Notes: generated by a model from the sequence alone, not told the origin. A DNA stretch of 64,000 bases from Silvimonas terrae (GCF_014202765.1 NZ_JACHHN010000007.1:152194-216193); one strand, 5' to 3'; counted from the stretch's first letter, positions 38,861-47,571 are shown. Program-made: numbers and translations.

Positions 38861-40324
38861 TCAGGGCGTTTTGATGTCCTTTTGGTCGCTGAGTACGCGC
38901 TGGAGTTCCTTCAGCCGGGCATCAATGCCGGAGAGTTGATAGAAATCGTCTCCCGGCTGACGCTGGGCGATTTCCAGTTGCTGGATGGCCGCAGTGTACT
39001 CCAGCAAACGGGCGTAATACTCGCCTTGCGCGACATGCTGGGCTTGCGCCTTGCCCTGGCTTTCATAAATTTGCGCCTGTCGCTGGTAGAACGTGGCGTC
39101 GGACGGATATGCAAGCGCCGCACGCTGCGCCACCGCAAGCGCATCGTCATCACGGCGCGCCTGCATCAGGGTGTCAATCTCGCCATAAATGAGCGTCCGG
39201 CTGGATGGAAAATGCGCCTGGGCATCCCGAAACAGCTTGAGCGCCTCGTCATAGCGCCCCTGGGCCAGCCGGATAGACCCCGCCAGATACTCCAGTGACG
39301 GATGCGAATCCACTTCACCAAAGTCTTGCCTGGCCTTTTGCAGACTTTGCCAGGCCCCTGACAAATCCCGTGCCTGATACTGGGCCAGCGCCAGGCCATA
39401 CTGATGTGCTGCCAGGTTGCTGTAACGCTTGTCTGCCAGCGTCGAGCGATAGCGCAGCACCGTGCTCTTAAGGTCTTTGGACTGCAGTACGATGGCCCGC
39501 TCACGCATGAACAGATAGTCTGCCGAATCCGGAATCTGCTTGAACTGGACGTTGATCAGCCGTTCTTCCGCATCGGAAATCCGCTTGTATGTCACCGGGT
39601 GCGTTCGCAGAAACTCGGGTGCGTTGCCTTCCATCAAGCGATTGGCTTTTTGCAGACGGCCAAAAAAGATGGGCATGGCATACGGGTCGAATCCCGACGC
39701 AATCAGCGTGCGCATCCCTACCCGATCCGCCTCTTGTTCATAGGCGTAGGTGAAATCCAGTTGCCGCTGAATAAAATAGCCTGACGTCGCCGCCGCTGCG
39801 GCCATGCCAATATCGCCATTGCCGCCGTGCGCCGCCAGAATCGCCAGCCCCAGCGCCGCCATGGTCACCCAGGGCGCCATGCGCTGAGCGTCAATCATGC
39901 GGGCCAGGTGATGCTGGGTGACGTGCGAGATTTCGTGCGCCATCACGGCTGCCAGTTCGGACTCGTGCTGGGTTGTCGCAATCAAACCGCTATATACCCC
40001 AACAAAGCCGCCCGGCAGTGCAAAGGCGTTGACTTCACCATCCCGGATCACAAAAAAGGTAAACGGGATGGCTGTGCCGTTGGCCTGCACCAGCCGCCCG
40101 CCTAACTGGTTGATATAACCCACCAGCTCGGGGTCTTGCAGCATGTCGCCGCTGCGGCGGATTTCCAGCATGGCCGACTCGCCCACCTGGTGCTCCTGCG
40201 CAGGCGTCATCGCCTGGCGAGAGTCTTCGCCCAGGTTGGGAAGATCGTCGTTGTCGGCATGCGCGGGTAGCGCCAGCGCTGCGCCCAGCAACAGCGCCAG
40301 CAGACGATTGCGAAGTATGATCAT
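38861..40324 (-). CDS. bepA: Periplasmic M48 metalloprotease with TPR domain, BepA-like
   Basis: 487 residues. Signal peptide cleaved after ALPAHA (about residue 23). The M48 zinc site is HEISH (His130, Glu131, His134) with a third ligand in YEQEADRVG (Glu198). The C-terminal half is helical with TPR-like repeats. The domain order matches BepA/YfgC, which trims or chaperones misassembled outer-membrane proteins such as LptD. Orthology is inferred from architecture and length. Confidence 0.88.
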   Translation of the reverse strand: MIILRNRLLALLLGAALALPAHADNDDLPNLGEDSRQAMTPAQEHQVGESAMLEIRRSGDMLQDPELVGYINQLGGRLVQANGTAIPFTFFVIRDGEVNAFALPGGFVGVYSGLIATTQHESELAAVMAHEISHVTQHHLARMIDAQRMAPWVTMAALGLAILAAHGGNGDIGMAAAAATSGYFIQRQLDFTYAYEQEADRVGMRTLIASGFDPYAMPIFFGRLQKANRLMEGNAPEFLRTHPVTYKRISDAEERLINVQFKQIPDSADYLFMRERAIVLQSKDLKSTVLRYRSTLADKRYSNLAAHQYGLALAQYQARDLSGAWQSLQKARQDFGEVDSHPSLEYLAGSIRLAQGRYDEALKLFRDAQAHFPSSRTLIYGEIDTLMQARRDDDALAVAQRAALAYPSDATFYQRQAQIYESQGKAQAQHVAQGEYYARLLEYTAAIQQLEIAQRQPGDDFYQLSGIDARLKELQRVLSDQKDIKTP

Positions 40325-40376
40325 GCGGACAAGGCTAGCAGGGCGCGCAGCGCGGCAAAAGCCGCTTTTTTACGGA

Positions 40377-40694
40377 TTAGCCGGCAAACTGGAATGGCTC
40401 GCCACCGTGCAGGGTGATGGCGTGCGCCAGATCGGCAAAGAACTCACCCTCTTCCCGGGTGCTGCGCCATTGACCGTCTTGCAGGCGATAGTGGAAACCG
40501 CCGTGTTTGGCGGCAATCCACAGCTCCTGGTTGGCGGCATGCCGGTTCACGATGATCTTGCTGCCGTCTTCAAACTCCAGTTCCAGCACATTGCCCTGGC
40601 GGTGCGGGTCAATGTCGGCAGAGGCATCGTCACACGCGGCTTCAATGCGCTCCAGGATGGCATCGGACACATTCAGAAATTCGGTTTCGGTCAT
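40377..40694 (-). CDS. cyaY: Frataxin-like iron-sulfur cluster regulator CyaY
   Basis: 105 residues from MTETEFLNVSDAILERIE; an upstream extension in the open frame would run across the divergent lptM gene. The acidic first helix (Asp/Glu-rich ERIEAACDDASADIDPHRQ), the beta-sheet with ANQELWIAAKHGGFHY and the FFADLAHAI helix are typical frataxin. It binds iron and IscS and tunes Fe-S cluster formation. It is divergent from lptM over 52 bp. Confidence 0.95.
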   Translation of the reverse strand: MTETEFLNVSDAILERIEAACDDASADIDPHRQGNVLELEFEDGSKIIVNRHAANQELWIAAKHGGFHYRLQDGQWRSTREEGEFFADLAHAITLHGGEPFQFAG

Positions 40695-40746
40695 GGTGTT
40701 CTTCGAGCATGGTAATATCGCGATTTTGCCACCAAAGCCCCTTCTC

Positions 40747-40950
40747 ATGCGCGCACTGTTAGCATGTCTTGCGCTGGTTTCCTTGGCCGCCTGCGGCTTC
40801 AAGGGTCCGCTGTACCTGCCCAAAAAACCCCAAAGCACGCCCCGCGCGGCCACCGCCAGCAAACCGGCGACGGCAAGTGCTACCGCCAGCGCCCCCAAAG
40901 CGGATGACGCCAGCGACCCTATCACCCTGGATAATCTGATCGACGAATAA
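40747..40950 (+). CDS. lptM: LptM-like small lipoprotein (YifL family)
   Basis: 67 residues. The signal peptide MRALLACLALVSLAAC ends in a lipobox (Cys16), followed by GFKGPLYLP, the family hallmark, then a Pro/Ala/Ser/Thr-rich tail. In E. coli LptM stabilises LptD folding in the outer membrane. The gene is normally followed by lysA-dapF; here a terminator and the opposite-strand hpnC follow instead. The ATG at 40747 is chosen because the upstream frame has no signal peptide. Confidence 0.9.
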   Translation: MRALLACLALVSLAACGFKGPLYLPKKPQSTPRAATASKPATASATASAPKADDASDPITLDNLIDE

Positions 40951-40952
40951 GC

Positions 40953-40985
40953 CCGCCGCCCGCGCGGCGGTTGGCTTATTTTTTG
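40953..40985 (+). terminator. Terminator after lptM
   Basis: GC-rich stem CCGCCG/CGGCGG type, followed by TTGGCTTATTTTTTG. It overlaps the 3' end of the convergent hpnC gene. Confidence 0.6.
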
Positions 40986-41809
40986 CGCAAGGCCCGCCAC
41001 AAGAGGCGCGGCCAGTCTGCCGGCCCCAGCTTGGGCCGGTGCGCAAACATGTCGTACTCCACCTGCTTGAGCTTTTCCAGAATGGCGTCGCCGCCCAGTA
41101 CGGTCAGGCGCAATTCAAGACCAATACGCCCCGGCAAAGTCACTGCCAGTGGTGCGCCGCCCTTGAGCATGCGCTGGGTACGATCCACCTGAAACGCCAT
41201 CAGGCGCTTGAAGGCGGCATTCACCTGGCCCTGGGCAATGGCGGACTCGCTCACGCCAAAGCGTTCCAGATCGGCCTGCGGAATGTAGACCCGGTCTTTT
41301 TGCCAGTCCACGGCCACGTCTTGCCAGAAATTGATCAGTTGCAGCGCAGTGCAAATGCCATCCGACTGGGCCAGATTGACGTCAGTCGCCGCGCCAAAGA
41401 TATGCAATAAAATGCGTCCGACCGGGTTGGCAGAATGCCGGCAGTACTGCACCACTTCACCAAAATCGGCATAGCGGGTTTTGACCACGTCTTGCTCAAA
41501 CGCCGTCAACAAATCGCCACACAAGGAAAGCGGCACCCCGTATTGGCGAACCGTGTGTGCCAGTGCCTGATAGCGTGCGGTCAGCGGTGCCTGGCCGGCC
41601 TCAATGCGCGCCAGCTCTTCGCGGCACGCGGCCAGCGCGGCCAGGCGTTCGGCCGGCGTGGCATCACCTTCATCGGCAATATCGTCAGCGTGGCGCGCAA
41701 AGTGGTAGATGCTGGCAACCGCCTTGCGGTAACGCCGGGGCAGCAGGATCGATCCCACCGGAAAATTTTCGTAGTGCTCTACGGACTGGTTTGGTGTTAA
41801 ATCAAACAT
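40976..41809 (-). CDS. hpnC: Squalene/phytoene synthase family protein, HpnC type
   Basis: 277 residues from the ATG at 41809 (a TTG seven codons upstream is open). Two Asp-rich motifs expected for trans-isoprenyl head-to-head condensation are present, ARHADDIADEGD and INFWQDVAVDWQKDRVYIP. The latter is characteristic of HpnC, hydroxysqualene synthase of the hopanoid route (HpnCDE). hpnD and hpnE are not neighbours, so the assignment among HpnC, CrtB and HpnD is by motif only. Confidence 0.8.
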   Translation of the reverse strand: MFDLTPNQSVEHYENFPVGSILLPRRYRKAVASIYHFARHADDIADEGDATPAERLAALAACREELARIEAGQAPLTARYQALAHTVRQYGVPLSLCGDLLTAFEQDVVKTRYADFGEVVQYCRHSANPVGRILLHIFGAATDVNLAQSDGICTALQLINFWQDVAVDWQKDRVYIPQADLERFGVSESAIAQGQVNAAFKRLMAFQVDRTQRMLKGGAPLAVTLPGRIGLELRLTVLGGDAILEKLKQVEYDMFAHRPKLGPADWPRLLWRALRKK

Positions 41810-41938
41810 AACCCTGCTTGAGGCTGACAAGTGACTAACGGTTCATGCAGCATACGGTCAGCATGTTGCGCCACCATGTGCTAAAACTTGGACGGTAACC
41901 AGTTCTTCTCTCCGTCATCAACCATAAGGAGTGTTCCA

Positions 41939-42301
41939 ATGAAAAAATGGTTAGTCGCACTACTGAGCCTGTTCTTGATCATGGGTTCCGCCCTCGCTGC
42001 GGTAAACATCAATACCGCCACGCTGGAACAACTGGAAACCATCAAGGGAATTGGTCCTTCCAAGGCCAAGGCCATCATTGATTACCGGACCCAAAACGGT
42101 CCATTCAAGACCCCGGAAGATATCATGAAAGTCGCCGGGATCAAGGAAGGCACCTACAACAAGATCAAGGGTGATATCGCAATCAGCGGCGCCACCATGA
42201 CCCCGACGCCTGTCCCGGTTGGCGCCAAAGCGCCGGCGGGTTCCGAAAAACCGCCGACCACCAAGCCGACCAAGCCACCCAAGACCAAGGCTTCTTCCTG
42301 A
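41939..42301 (+). CDS. ComEA-like helix-hairpin-helix DNA-binding protein
   Basis: 120 residues with a perfect AAGGAG seven nt before the ATG. Signal peptide MKKWLVALLSLFLIMGSALA, then the ComEA repeat NINTATLEQLETIKGIGPSKAKAIIDYRTQNGPFKTPEDIMKVAGIKEGTYNKIKG holding two HhH motifs, and a Pro/Lys/Thr-rich basic tail. ComEA proteins bind double-stranded DNA in the periplasm during natural transformation; the basic tail would help. No other competence genes are near. Confidence 0.9.
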   Translation: MKKWLVALLSLFLIMGSALAAVNINTATLEQLETIKGIGPSKAKAIIDYRTQNGPFKTPEDIMKVAGIKEGTYNKIKGDIAISGATMTPTPVPVGAKAPAGSEKPPTTKPTKPPKTKASS

Positions 42302-42318
42302 TCAAGCTCGACCCGATC

Positions 42319-42352
42319 AAAAAAAAGACCTGCAAATTGCAGGTCTTTTTTT
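42319..42352. terminator. Terminator after the ComEA-like gene
   Basis: Stem GACCTGCAA/TTGCAGGTC, eight A on the left and seven T on the right. Strong on both strands. Confidence 0.9.
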
Positions 42353-42373
42353 GGGTGCTCCCACCGCCACGTT

Positions 42374-42483
42374 GTAGCCCGGATGAAGCAACAGGCGGGA
42401 ATCCGGGGTGGCGATGCCGGAAAAGAACCCGGCCCTGGCACACATTGTCACCCCGGATGCCCGCTCCGCTTCATTCAGGCTAC
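42374..42483. repeat. Pair of inverted REP-like units
   Basis: Left unit 42374-42412 starts GTAGCCCGGATGAAGC and ends ATCCGGGGTGGC. Right unit 42447-42483, read on the minus strand, starts GTAGCCTGAATGAAGC and ends ATCCGGGGTGAC. They are about 80 per cent identical and face each other across 34 bp. This is the layout of a bacterial interspersed mosaic element. No RAYT transposase gene is in the window. Confidence 0.7.
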
Positions 42484-42497
42484 GGCCCGAGAATACC

Positions 42498-43130
42498 TCA
42501 GTGCGCGGAGGGCTCTCTGCCGCTAATGGCTGTCAGCGGCACATCCTTCAACAGCGCAGCCAGTTCCACGGCAGAGCGCACATGCAGCTTGGTGTAGATG
42601 CGGGCGCGGTGCACTTCCACCGTCTTGATACTGATGGCCAGGGCGTCAGCAATCTGTTTGTTGAGCTTGCCCGCCAGCAGTTCGCGCAGCACTTCCCGTT
42701 CACGCGGGGTCAGGGCGTCAAGCTGGTCAGACAGTGACTGGCGCGCTTCCCATTCGCCGCGCAAGGTTTCGTCCTGTTCCAGATAGGCCTGGATTTTGCT
42801 GACCAGCACGCGGTTGTCGCAGGGCTTTTCCAGGAAATCGGTCGCGCCTTCCTTGACGGCGGCCACGGCCATGGCCACGTCGCCGTGACCGGTCAGGAAA
42901 ATCACCGGCGGCAGGTATTCTGCGGTTTTGATCTTGTTGAAGAGTTCCAGCCCGCTCATACCCGTCATGCGGACATCCAGCACCATGCAACTGAAATCGG
43001 CAGGGCCGGCTTCAGAGAGAAAGCTCTCGGCGGACTCAAATGCAATGGCAGGCCAGCTGCGGGTTTCAAACAGCAGGGTCAACGCATCTCTTACGGCGAT
43101 ATCGTCGTCGATGATGGCAATCGGTCGCAT
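42498..43130 (-). CDS. FixJ/DctR-type response regulator
   Basis: 210 residues. The receiver domain (1-120) has the acidic pocket IDDD, phospho-acceptor Asp52 in VLDVRM, FLTGHGDV and the Lys in EKPC. The LuxR-type HTH (about 140-200) contains LTPREREVLRELLAGKLNKQIADALAISIKTVEVHRARI. It starts inside the kinase stop codon (TAATG), so the pair is translationally coupled. Best match by type is DctR/TtrR, but no transporter gene adjoins to confirm a ligand. Confidence 0.92.
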   Translation of the reverse strand: MRPIAIIDDDIAVRDALTLLFETRSWPAIAFESAESFLSEAGPADFSCMVLDVRMTGMSGLELFNKIKTAEYLPPVIFLTGHGDVAMAVAAVKEGATDFLEKPCDNRVLVSKIQAYLEQDETLRGEWEARQSLSDQLDALTPREREVLRELLAGKLNKQIADALAISIKTVEVHRARIYTKLHVRSAVELAALLKDVPLTAISGREPSAH

Positions 43131-45427
43131 TATTCGGTTTCCTCGGTCACTGCGGTACTGATGGTGAGCGGCAGGCGGCAGATAAAGCGGGTGCCACCGC
43201 CCGGATTGGCCTCGGCCAGCAACTGGCCACGGTGTTGTTCGATCACGGAGCGGCAGATATTGAGACCAATACCCAGGCCGTCCGGCTTGGTGCTGTAAAA
43301 CGGCTGGAACAGCGCTTCTGGTGCGGCCAGGCCCGGCCCGCGGTCTGCGACGATGATTTCCAGACCGGTGTCAGAGGCGCTGGCAGAGACCGTGATCTCT
43401 CGCGGGGCCTCCAGCTCTGCCGCTGCCATCGCCTCAATGCCGTTCTTTAACAGGTTGAACAATACCTGTTCCAGCATGACGCTGTCGCCTTGAAAGATGG
43501 GCAGGTTATCCGGCAGCTCGACAATCACTCTGGACTGCGTCTTGCGCACCACAGGCTCTAGCAACTGGATGGGCACGGACAGCAAATCCGCCAGATCACA
43601 GTTCTCGCGCCGGGGCGCGCGCTTGGCGGCAAAATCGCGGATACCACGAATAATCTGTCCGGCGCGGCGCGCCTGTCCGCCAATGCGGGCGAGCACGTCG
43701 GCCGCTTTTTCCAGCATGGGTGTGGGCGCGTTGAGCATGTCTTCGGCGGCAGCGGAATAACTGCTGATGGCCGCCAGCGGCTGATTGAGTTCATGCGCCA
43801 GGCTGGAGGCCAGTTCACCCATACTGATCAACCGTGCGGTGTGTTGCAGTTTTTCAGACTGCAAGCGCATGTCTTCGGCGTATTGGCGCACCTCGGTCAC
43901 ATCGGCCACGATATCCAGCCAGACCTGACGACGATCCACCCACTCGATGCGCCGGCGCTGTACGTGATACCAGCGCCCCGTTACCGGATCGCGGGTTTCC
44001 ACGGCCAGGGTGTGGTGTTCAATCAGTGGCACCAGGCAGCATGGGGCTTCGTCCCGCAGCGGGAATAGATCATCGTGATGGCGGTTGCGATAAAGCAACT
44101 GACCGCTTTGCTCGTCCGTCACTGACACAGCGGCTTCCAGCCCTTCCAGCACCGTCAGCAATTGTTTGCGCGAGGCCGCCAGCGCTTCCCGCTCCTTGCG
44201 GATTTCGGTGACGTCGTAGAGCGAGGCCATCCAGCCGCGATATTCACCGCGCCCATCGACAAGGCGGGATGAATACAAGCGCACGTCAAAGCGTTCACCA
44301 TTGCGCCGCATAAAGCGCAGTTGATAGCCATTCTGCGGGGTCTGCCCTTCCAGAATGGCGCGGTAAGCGGCGGCACAGTTTTCCAGTTCTTCCGGCGGCC
44401 AGTATGGCAAGGGCGGAATATGGCCCAGCAACTCGGACGCACTCCAGCCCACCATCTGGCAAAACGCAGGATTCACATAAATGATGCGGCCATCCCGATC
44501 CATGGCGCGCAAACCCGTGGTAAGCGAGTCTTCCATGGCCGAGCGAAAACCCATTTCATCCCGCAGGGCTACTTCTGCCGCCTGGCGTTCCAGCATGCGC
44601 CGGCGCAGCATGGCCAGCATCCACCACAACAGGGTCAGCAGCAGGAACACCGCACCCAGAAGCCAGGTCTGGCTACTGGCTTTGGGGTTGTCGCGCACAC
44701 TGGCGCGCAATTTGAGTTCATGACCCAACGGGTCTACCCCAACGGTACGCGTCAGTTGCGAACCGGGCATGACCGTGGCATCAAGCGGCGCGACCACATG
44801 ACCTTGATCATCCAGCAGTGCCAGGTCATAGCGCTGGATCATCCACCAGGGAATCCGCAAGCGTAACAGTTCCGGCAAGGAATACGCCGCCAGCACAATC
44901 CCGCCATACACAGAGGCGTGGTAGTACGGCACCGCCAGCACAATCACCGGGGCCTCGCGAATGATTACATTGCTGTAAACGGCGTAGCCCAGCGTGGCGG
45001 CACCATCAATGGCTTCTTGCACTTGCGGGTCATCCAGCGGCACAAGACTGCTGGGGCGCGAGCTATAGACGGGCAGACCGCCCATGCGGTGGCCGGTGGC
45101 GTCCAGGAACTCCAGCGACTGCATTTCCGGATTGTCTTTCATCAGCGCGTCGGCGCGCGCGTTGAAATCGGTATCGTCAATGGCATTGGCCGCCAGGCTG
45201 TAGGCCAGGTTTTCCATGACGTTCTGATTGGTCTGCAAATGCAGACGCAAACCCTGCTCTTGCCAGAGCAAATCCTGCGCCATGGTCATATCGCGCGCGG
45301 TTTCCGTCTGGCGTTGATCCAGCCAGGTATAACCAGCCAGCGCCACCAGCACCAGACCAATGGCAAGGTGAGCCACCAGCCACGGCAGCATGGCATGCCA
45401 GGGAAGAAGAAATCGGGGTAAACGCAT
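43130..45427 (-). CDS. Membrane PAS sensor histidine kinase, DctS-like
   Basis: 765 residues. TM1 (about 13-34), a periplasmic domain of about 220 residues, TM2 (about 255-275), two PAS-like domains (about 297-405 and 420-515), the H-box SLAHELNQPLAAISS with His545, and the ATPase N (NLLKNGIEAM), G1 (DRGPGLA) and G2 (GLGIGLNICRS) boxes. This layout is that of DctS kinases, which sense C4-dicarboxylates through the periplasmic domain. The ligand here is not known. Confidence 0.9.
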   Translation of the reverse strand: MRLPRFLLPWHAMLPWLVAHLAIGLVLVALAGYTWLDQRQTETARDMTMAQDLLWQEQGLRLHLQTNQNVMENLAYSLAANAIDDTDFNARADALMKDNPEMQSLEFLDATGHRMGGLPVYSSRPSSLVPLDDPQVQEAIDGAATLGYAVYSNVIIREAPVIVLAVPYYHASVYGGIVLAAYSLPELLRLRIPWWMIQRYDLALLDDQGHVVAPLDATVMPGSQLTRTVGVDPLGHELKLRASVRDNPKASSQTWLLGAVFLLLTLLWWMLAMLRRRMLERQAAEVALRDEMGFRSAMEDSLTTGLRAMDRDGRIIYVNPAFCQMVGWSASELLGHIPPLPYWPPEELENCAAAYRAILEGQTPQNGYQLRFMRRNGERFDVRLYSSRLVDGRGEYRGWMASLYDVTEIRKEREALAASRKQLLTVLEGLEAAVSVTDEQSGQLLYRNRHHDDLFPLRDEAPCCLVPLIEHHTLAVETRDPVTGRWYHVQRRRIEWVDRRQVWLDIVADVTEVRQYAEDMRLQSEKLQHTARLISMGELASSLAHELNQPLAAISSYSAAAEDMLNAPTPMLEKAADVLARIGGQARRAGQIIRGIRDFAAKRAPRRENCDLADLLSVPIQLLEPVVRKTQSRVIVELPDNLPIFQGDSVMLEQVLFNLLKNGIEAMAAAELEAPREITVSASASDTGLEIIVADRGPGLAAPEALFQPFYSTKPDGLGIGLNICRSVIEQHRGQLLAEANPGGGTRFICRLPLTISTAVTEETE

Positions 45428-45494
45428 GTGCGAAGGATACCAGGTATTCTCAGTTTTGCCTTATAAAGACTTTTCCTCTGCGGCGCGGACAAAA

Positions 45495-45524
45495 CAAAAA
45501 CGCCACCTTGCGGTGGCGTTTTTG
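45495..45524. terminator. Terminator after the Bax-inhibitor-1 gene
   Basis: Stem AACGCCACC/GGTGGCGTT with a TTGC loop, A run left and T run right. It separates the Bax-inhibitor gene from the sensor kinase on the minus strand. Confidence 0.9.
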
Positions 45525-45544
45525 TATACCTGCCGGTCGCCGCG

Positions 45545-46225
45545 TTAGTTGCGGTTATTGCCGGACAGTGCCATCAGAATGTTCAACAGGCTGATGAAGA
45601 TGTTGTACACGTTCAGGTACAACTGCAGCGTGGCGGTGACGTAGTTGGTTTCACCACCGTTCACGATGCGGCTCACATCCATCAGGATGTAGGCCGAGAA
45701 AATCATGATGGCGATGGCAGATACGGCCAGCGAAATGGCCGGAATCTGGAAGAACAGATTAGCCAGCGAAGCCAGAATCAGCACAACCAGACCCACGAAC
45801 AGGAACTTGCCCATGAACGAAAAGTCTTTTTTCGTCACGGTGGCGATCCCTGCCAGCGTAAAGAAGATGGCAGCCGTACCAATTGCGGCCGTGCCAATCA
45901 TGGCCGGGCCATTGGCAAAGCGCAGGGCTACTTGCAGGATTTGTGACAGCCACAGACCCATGAAGCCGGTATAGGCCAGCAACAGCACAACGCCCATGGC
46001 GCTGTTCTTGGTTTTTTCGATGGCAAAGAACATCCCGAAGCTCACGCCCAGGAAGACGATGGCGCCAAACATCGGGCTCATGGCGAACTGCATGGAAATA
46101 CCCAGCAACGCACCAGCGGCAGTGGGCAGCATGCTCAGGGCCAGCAGGAAATAGGTGTTACGCAACACCTTGTTGCGTTCGACGGCGACTGCCGCGCCGC
46201 CGTATTGGGCGGTGGTGTAATCCAT
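45545..46225 (-). CDS. Bax inhibitor-1 / YccA family membrane protein
   Basis: 226 residues, seven predicted membrane helices, ending in LYLNVYNIFISLLNILMALSGNNRN, a BI-1 family C-terminus. The ATG at 46225 has GGAGAAG 6 nt upstream and is preferred to the one five codons earlier. The E. coli homologue YccA is a substrate and modulator of FtsH. A heat-shock-like promoter is seen upstream. Confidence 0.92.
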   Translation of the reverse strand: MDYTTAQYGGAAVAVERNKVLRNTYFLLALSMLPTAAGALLGISMQFAMSPMFGAIVFLGVSFGMFFAIEKTKNSAMGVVLLLAYTGFMGLWLSQILQVALRFANGPAMIGTAAIGTAAIFFTLAGIATVTKKDFSFMGKFLFVGLVVLILASLANLFFQIPAISLAVSAIAIMIFSAYILMDVSRIVNGGETNYVTATLQLYLNVYNIFISLLNILMALSGNNRN

Positions 46226-46287
46226 AGTGTGCTTCTCCATATTCTGATCGATATTTCAATACGAGCGGTTGACTCGCTGTGATTAAG

Positions 46288-46314
46288 ATGACGGGATACC
46301 GTAAAAGTTTCAAG
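46288..46314 (-). promoter_or_regulatory. Candidate sigma-32 promoter of the BI-1 gene
   Basis: On the minus strand CTTGAAA (46308-46314), the consensus -35 for the heat-shock sigma factor, is followed after 12 bp by CCCGTCAT (46288-46295), a partial match to CCCCATNT. It lies about 60 bp before the ATG. Confidence 0.4.
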
Positions 46315-46386
46315 TGACTTGTTACTTTTTGCCCGAATCAACTAATCAAGCCACATCAAACCACGCGCCCTCAGCGCTGGCAAGCT

Positions 46387-47457
46387 TCAAACCGGATCAA
46401 ACCAGCGCGCCACACCGCTTTTCAGCGCTTGCGCTACCGAGGCATGCGCCCAGCGCGGCGTATTGTCGCGATCAATCAAACGGGCACGCACCCCCTCACG
46501 AAAGTCGCCATGCCGCACACTGTGCCGGGCGGCCAGGATTTCCATCGCTACAATGGCATCGTAATCCATGTCGTGAGCACGCTGGGCGAGCGTCCAGCTC
46601 AACACGATGGAGTTGGGCGAGCCCGTCGCCATCTGCTGCTGCGCTTGCTGCAACCAGGCGCTATCCGTCCGGCACGCCGCAATACGCCCAATGATCTGCA
46701 GCAAGTCCTCACCCGCCACCAGTGTTTCGACAAGGTCCGCGACGGGCTCCCATTGCGCTGGCGGCAACGGGCACGGCATGGCGCTGGAGAACGCGGACAA
46801 AAGTTGGGAGAGCATCTGGGCATCAGTCTGCCCGTGCCCGGTCCAGGGCAACTCATTCAACCCGGCCAGTACCGCATCAAATGCGTCTGCCGGAAGTGCC
46901 CAGTCTGCCGCGCCCGCCGCCAGCGCATCCGTGGCATTCAGGCGTGATGCGGTCAAGAACAGAAAACGCCCCACGTGCTGCTTGAGCCGGCCGAGCCAGT
47001 CACTGGCGCCCACATCGGGGAACAAGCCAATACCGATCTCCGGCATCGCCAACAGGCTGGTTTCTGTCACCACGCGATGACTGGAACCGGCCAGCAGCCC
47101 CCAGCCACCGCCCATGATCACGCCGTTGCCCCACGCCAGTACGGGCTTGGGGTAGCGATGCAGATCGCGGCACAGCGCGTATTCCTCTGCAAAGAAGTCA
47201 TCCGCTTCGCCAATCCGGCCCGGCTCGGTCATGGCGTAATACAGCGCCTTGATATCACCGCCCGCGCAAAAGGCTTTCTCCCCTACCCCACGCACCAGGA
47301 CGGCCACCACGGAGGGGTCTTCCCGCCACAGGTCTAACTGCGTTTGCATCTCCCGCACCATGGCAAGGTTCTGGGCGTTGAGCGTACCGGGGGTATCAAG
47401 CAGGATTTCGGCAATACGGGTGCCGTTGCGGGTGGGCAGAAACTGGAAACGAACCAT
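46387..47457 (-). CDS. Enoyl-CoA hydratase/isomerase family protein, 3-hydroxyisobutyryl-CoA hydrolase-like
   Basis: 356 residues from the ATG at 47457. The crotonase fold shows VRGVGEKAFCAGGDIKALY (oxyanion hole) and VLAWGNGVIMGGGWGLLAGSSHRV, with PEIGIGLFPDVGASDWLGRL, typical of the hydrolase subgroup with a longer C-terminal domain. It might act in valine or acyl-CoA breakdown. The C-terminal half diverges from well-known members and no pathway partners adjoin, so the substrate is open. Confidence 0.8.
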   Translation of the reverse strand: MVRFQFLPTRNGTRIAEILLDTPGTLNAQNLAMVREMQTQLDLWREDPSVVAVLVRGVGEKAFCAGGDIKALYYAMTEPGRIGEADDFFAEEYALCRDLHRYPKPVLAWGNGVIMGGGWGLLAGSSHRVVTETSLLAMPEIGIGLFPDVGASDWLGRLKQHVGRFLFLTASRLNATDALAAGAADWALPADAFDAVLAGLNELPWTGHGQTDAQMLSQLLSAFSSAMPCPLPPAQWEPVADLVETLVAGEDLLQIIGRIAACRTDSAWLQQAQQQMATGSPNSIVLSWTLAQRAHDMDYDAIVAMEILAARHSVRHGDFREGVRARLIDRDNTPRWAHASVAQALKSGVARWFDPV

Positions 47458-47571
47458 GCGGATTCTCGAGCAATACACCATAGGCTGAAGCCCTGAGCTT
47501 ACCGTCTGCCGGGCGGGTGGTGCATACGGGTTGTCACTCAGCGCCGCGTTTCATGCGGACCGCAGCCAAAC

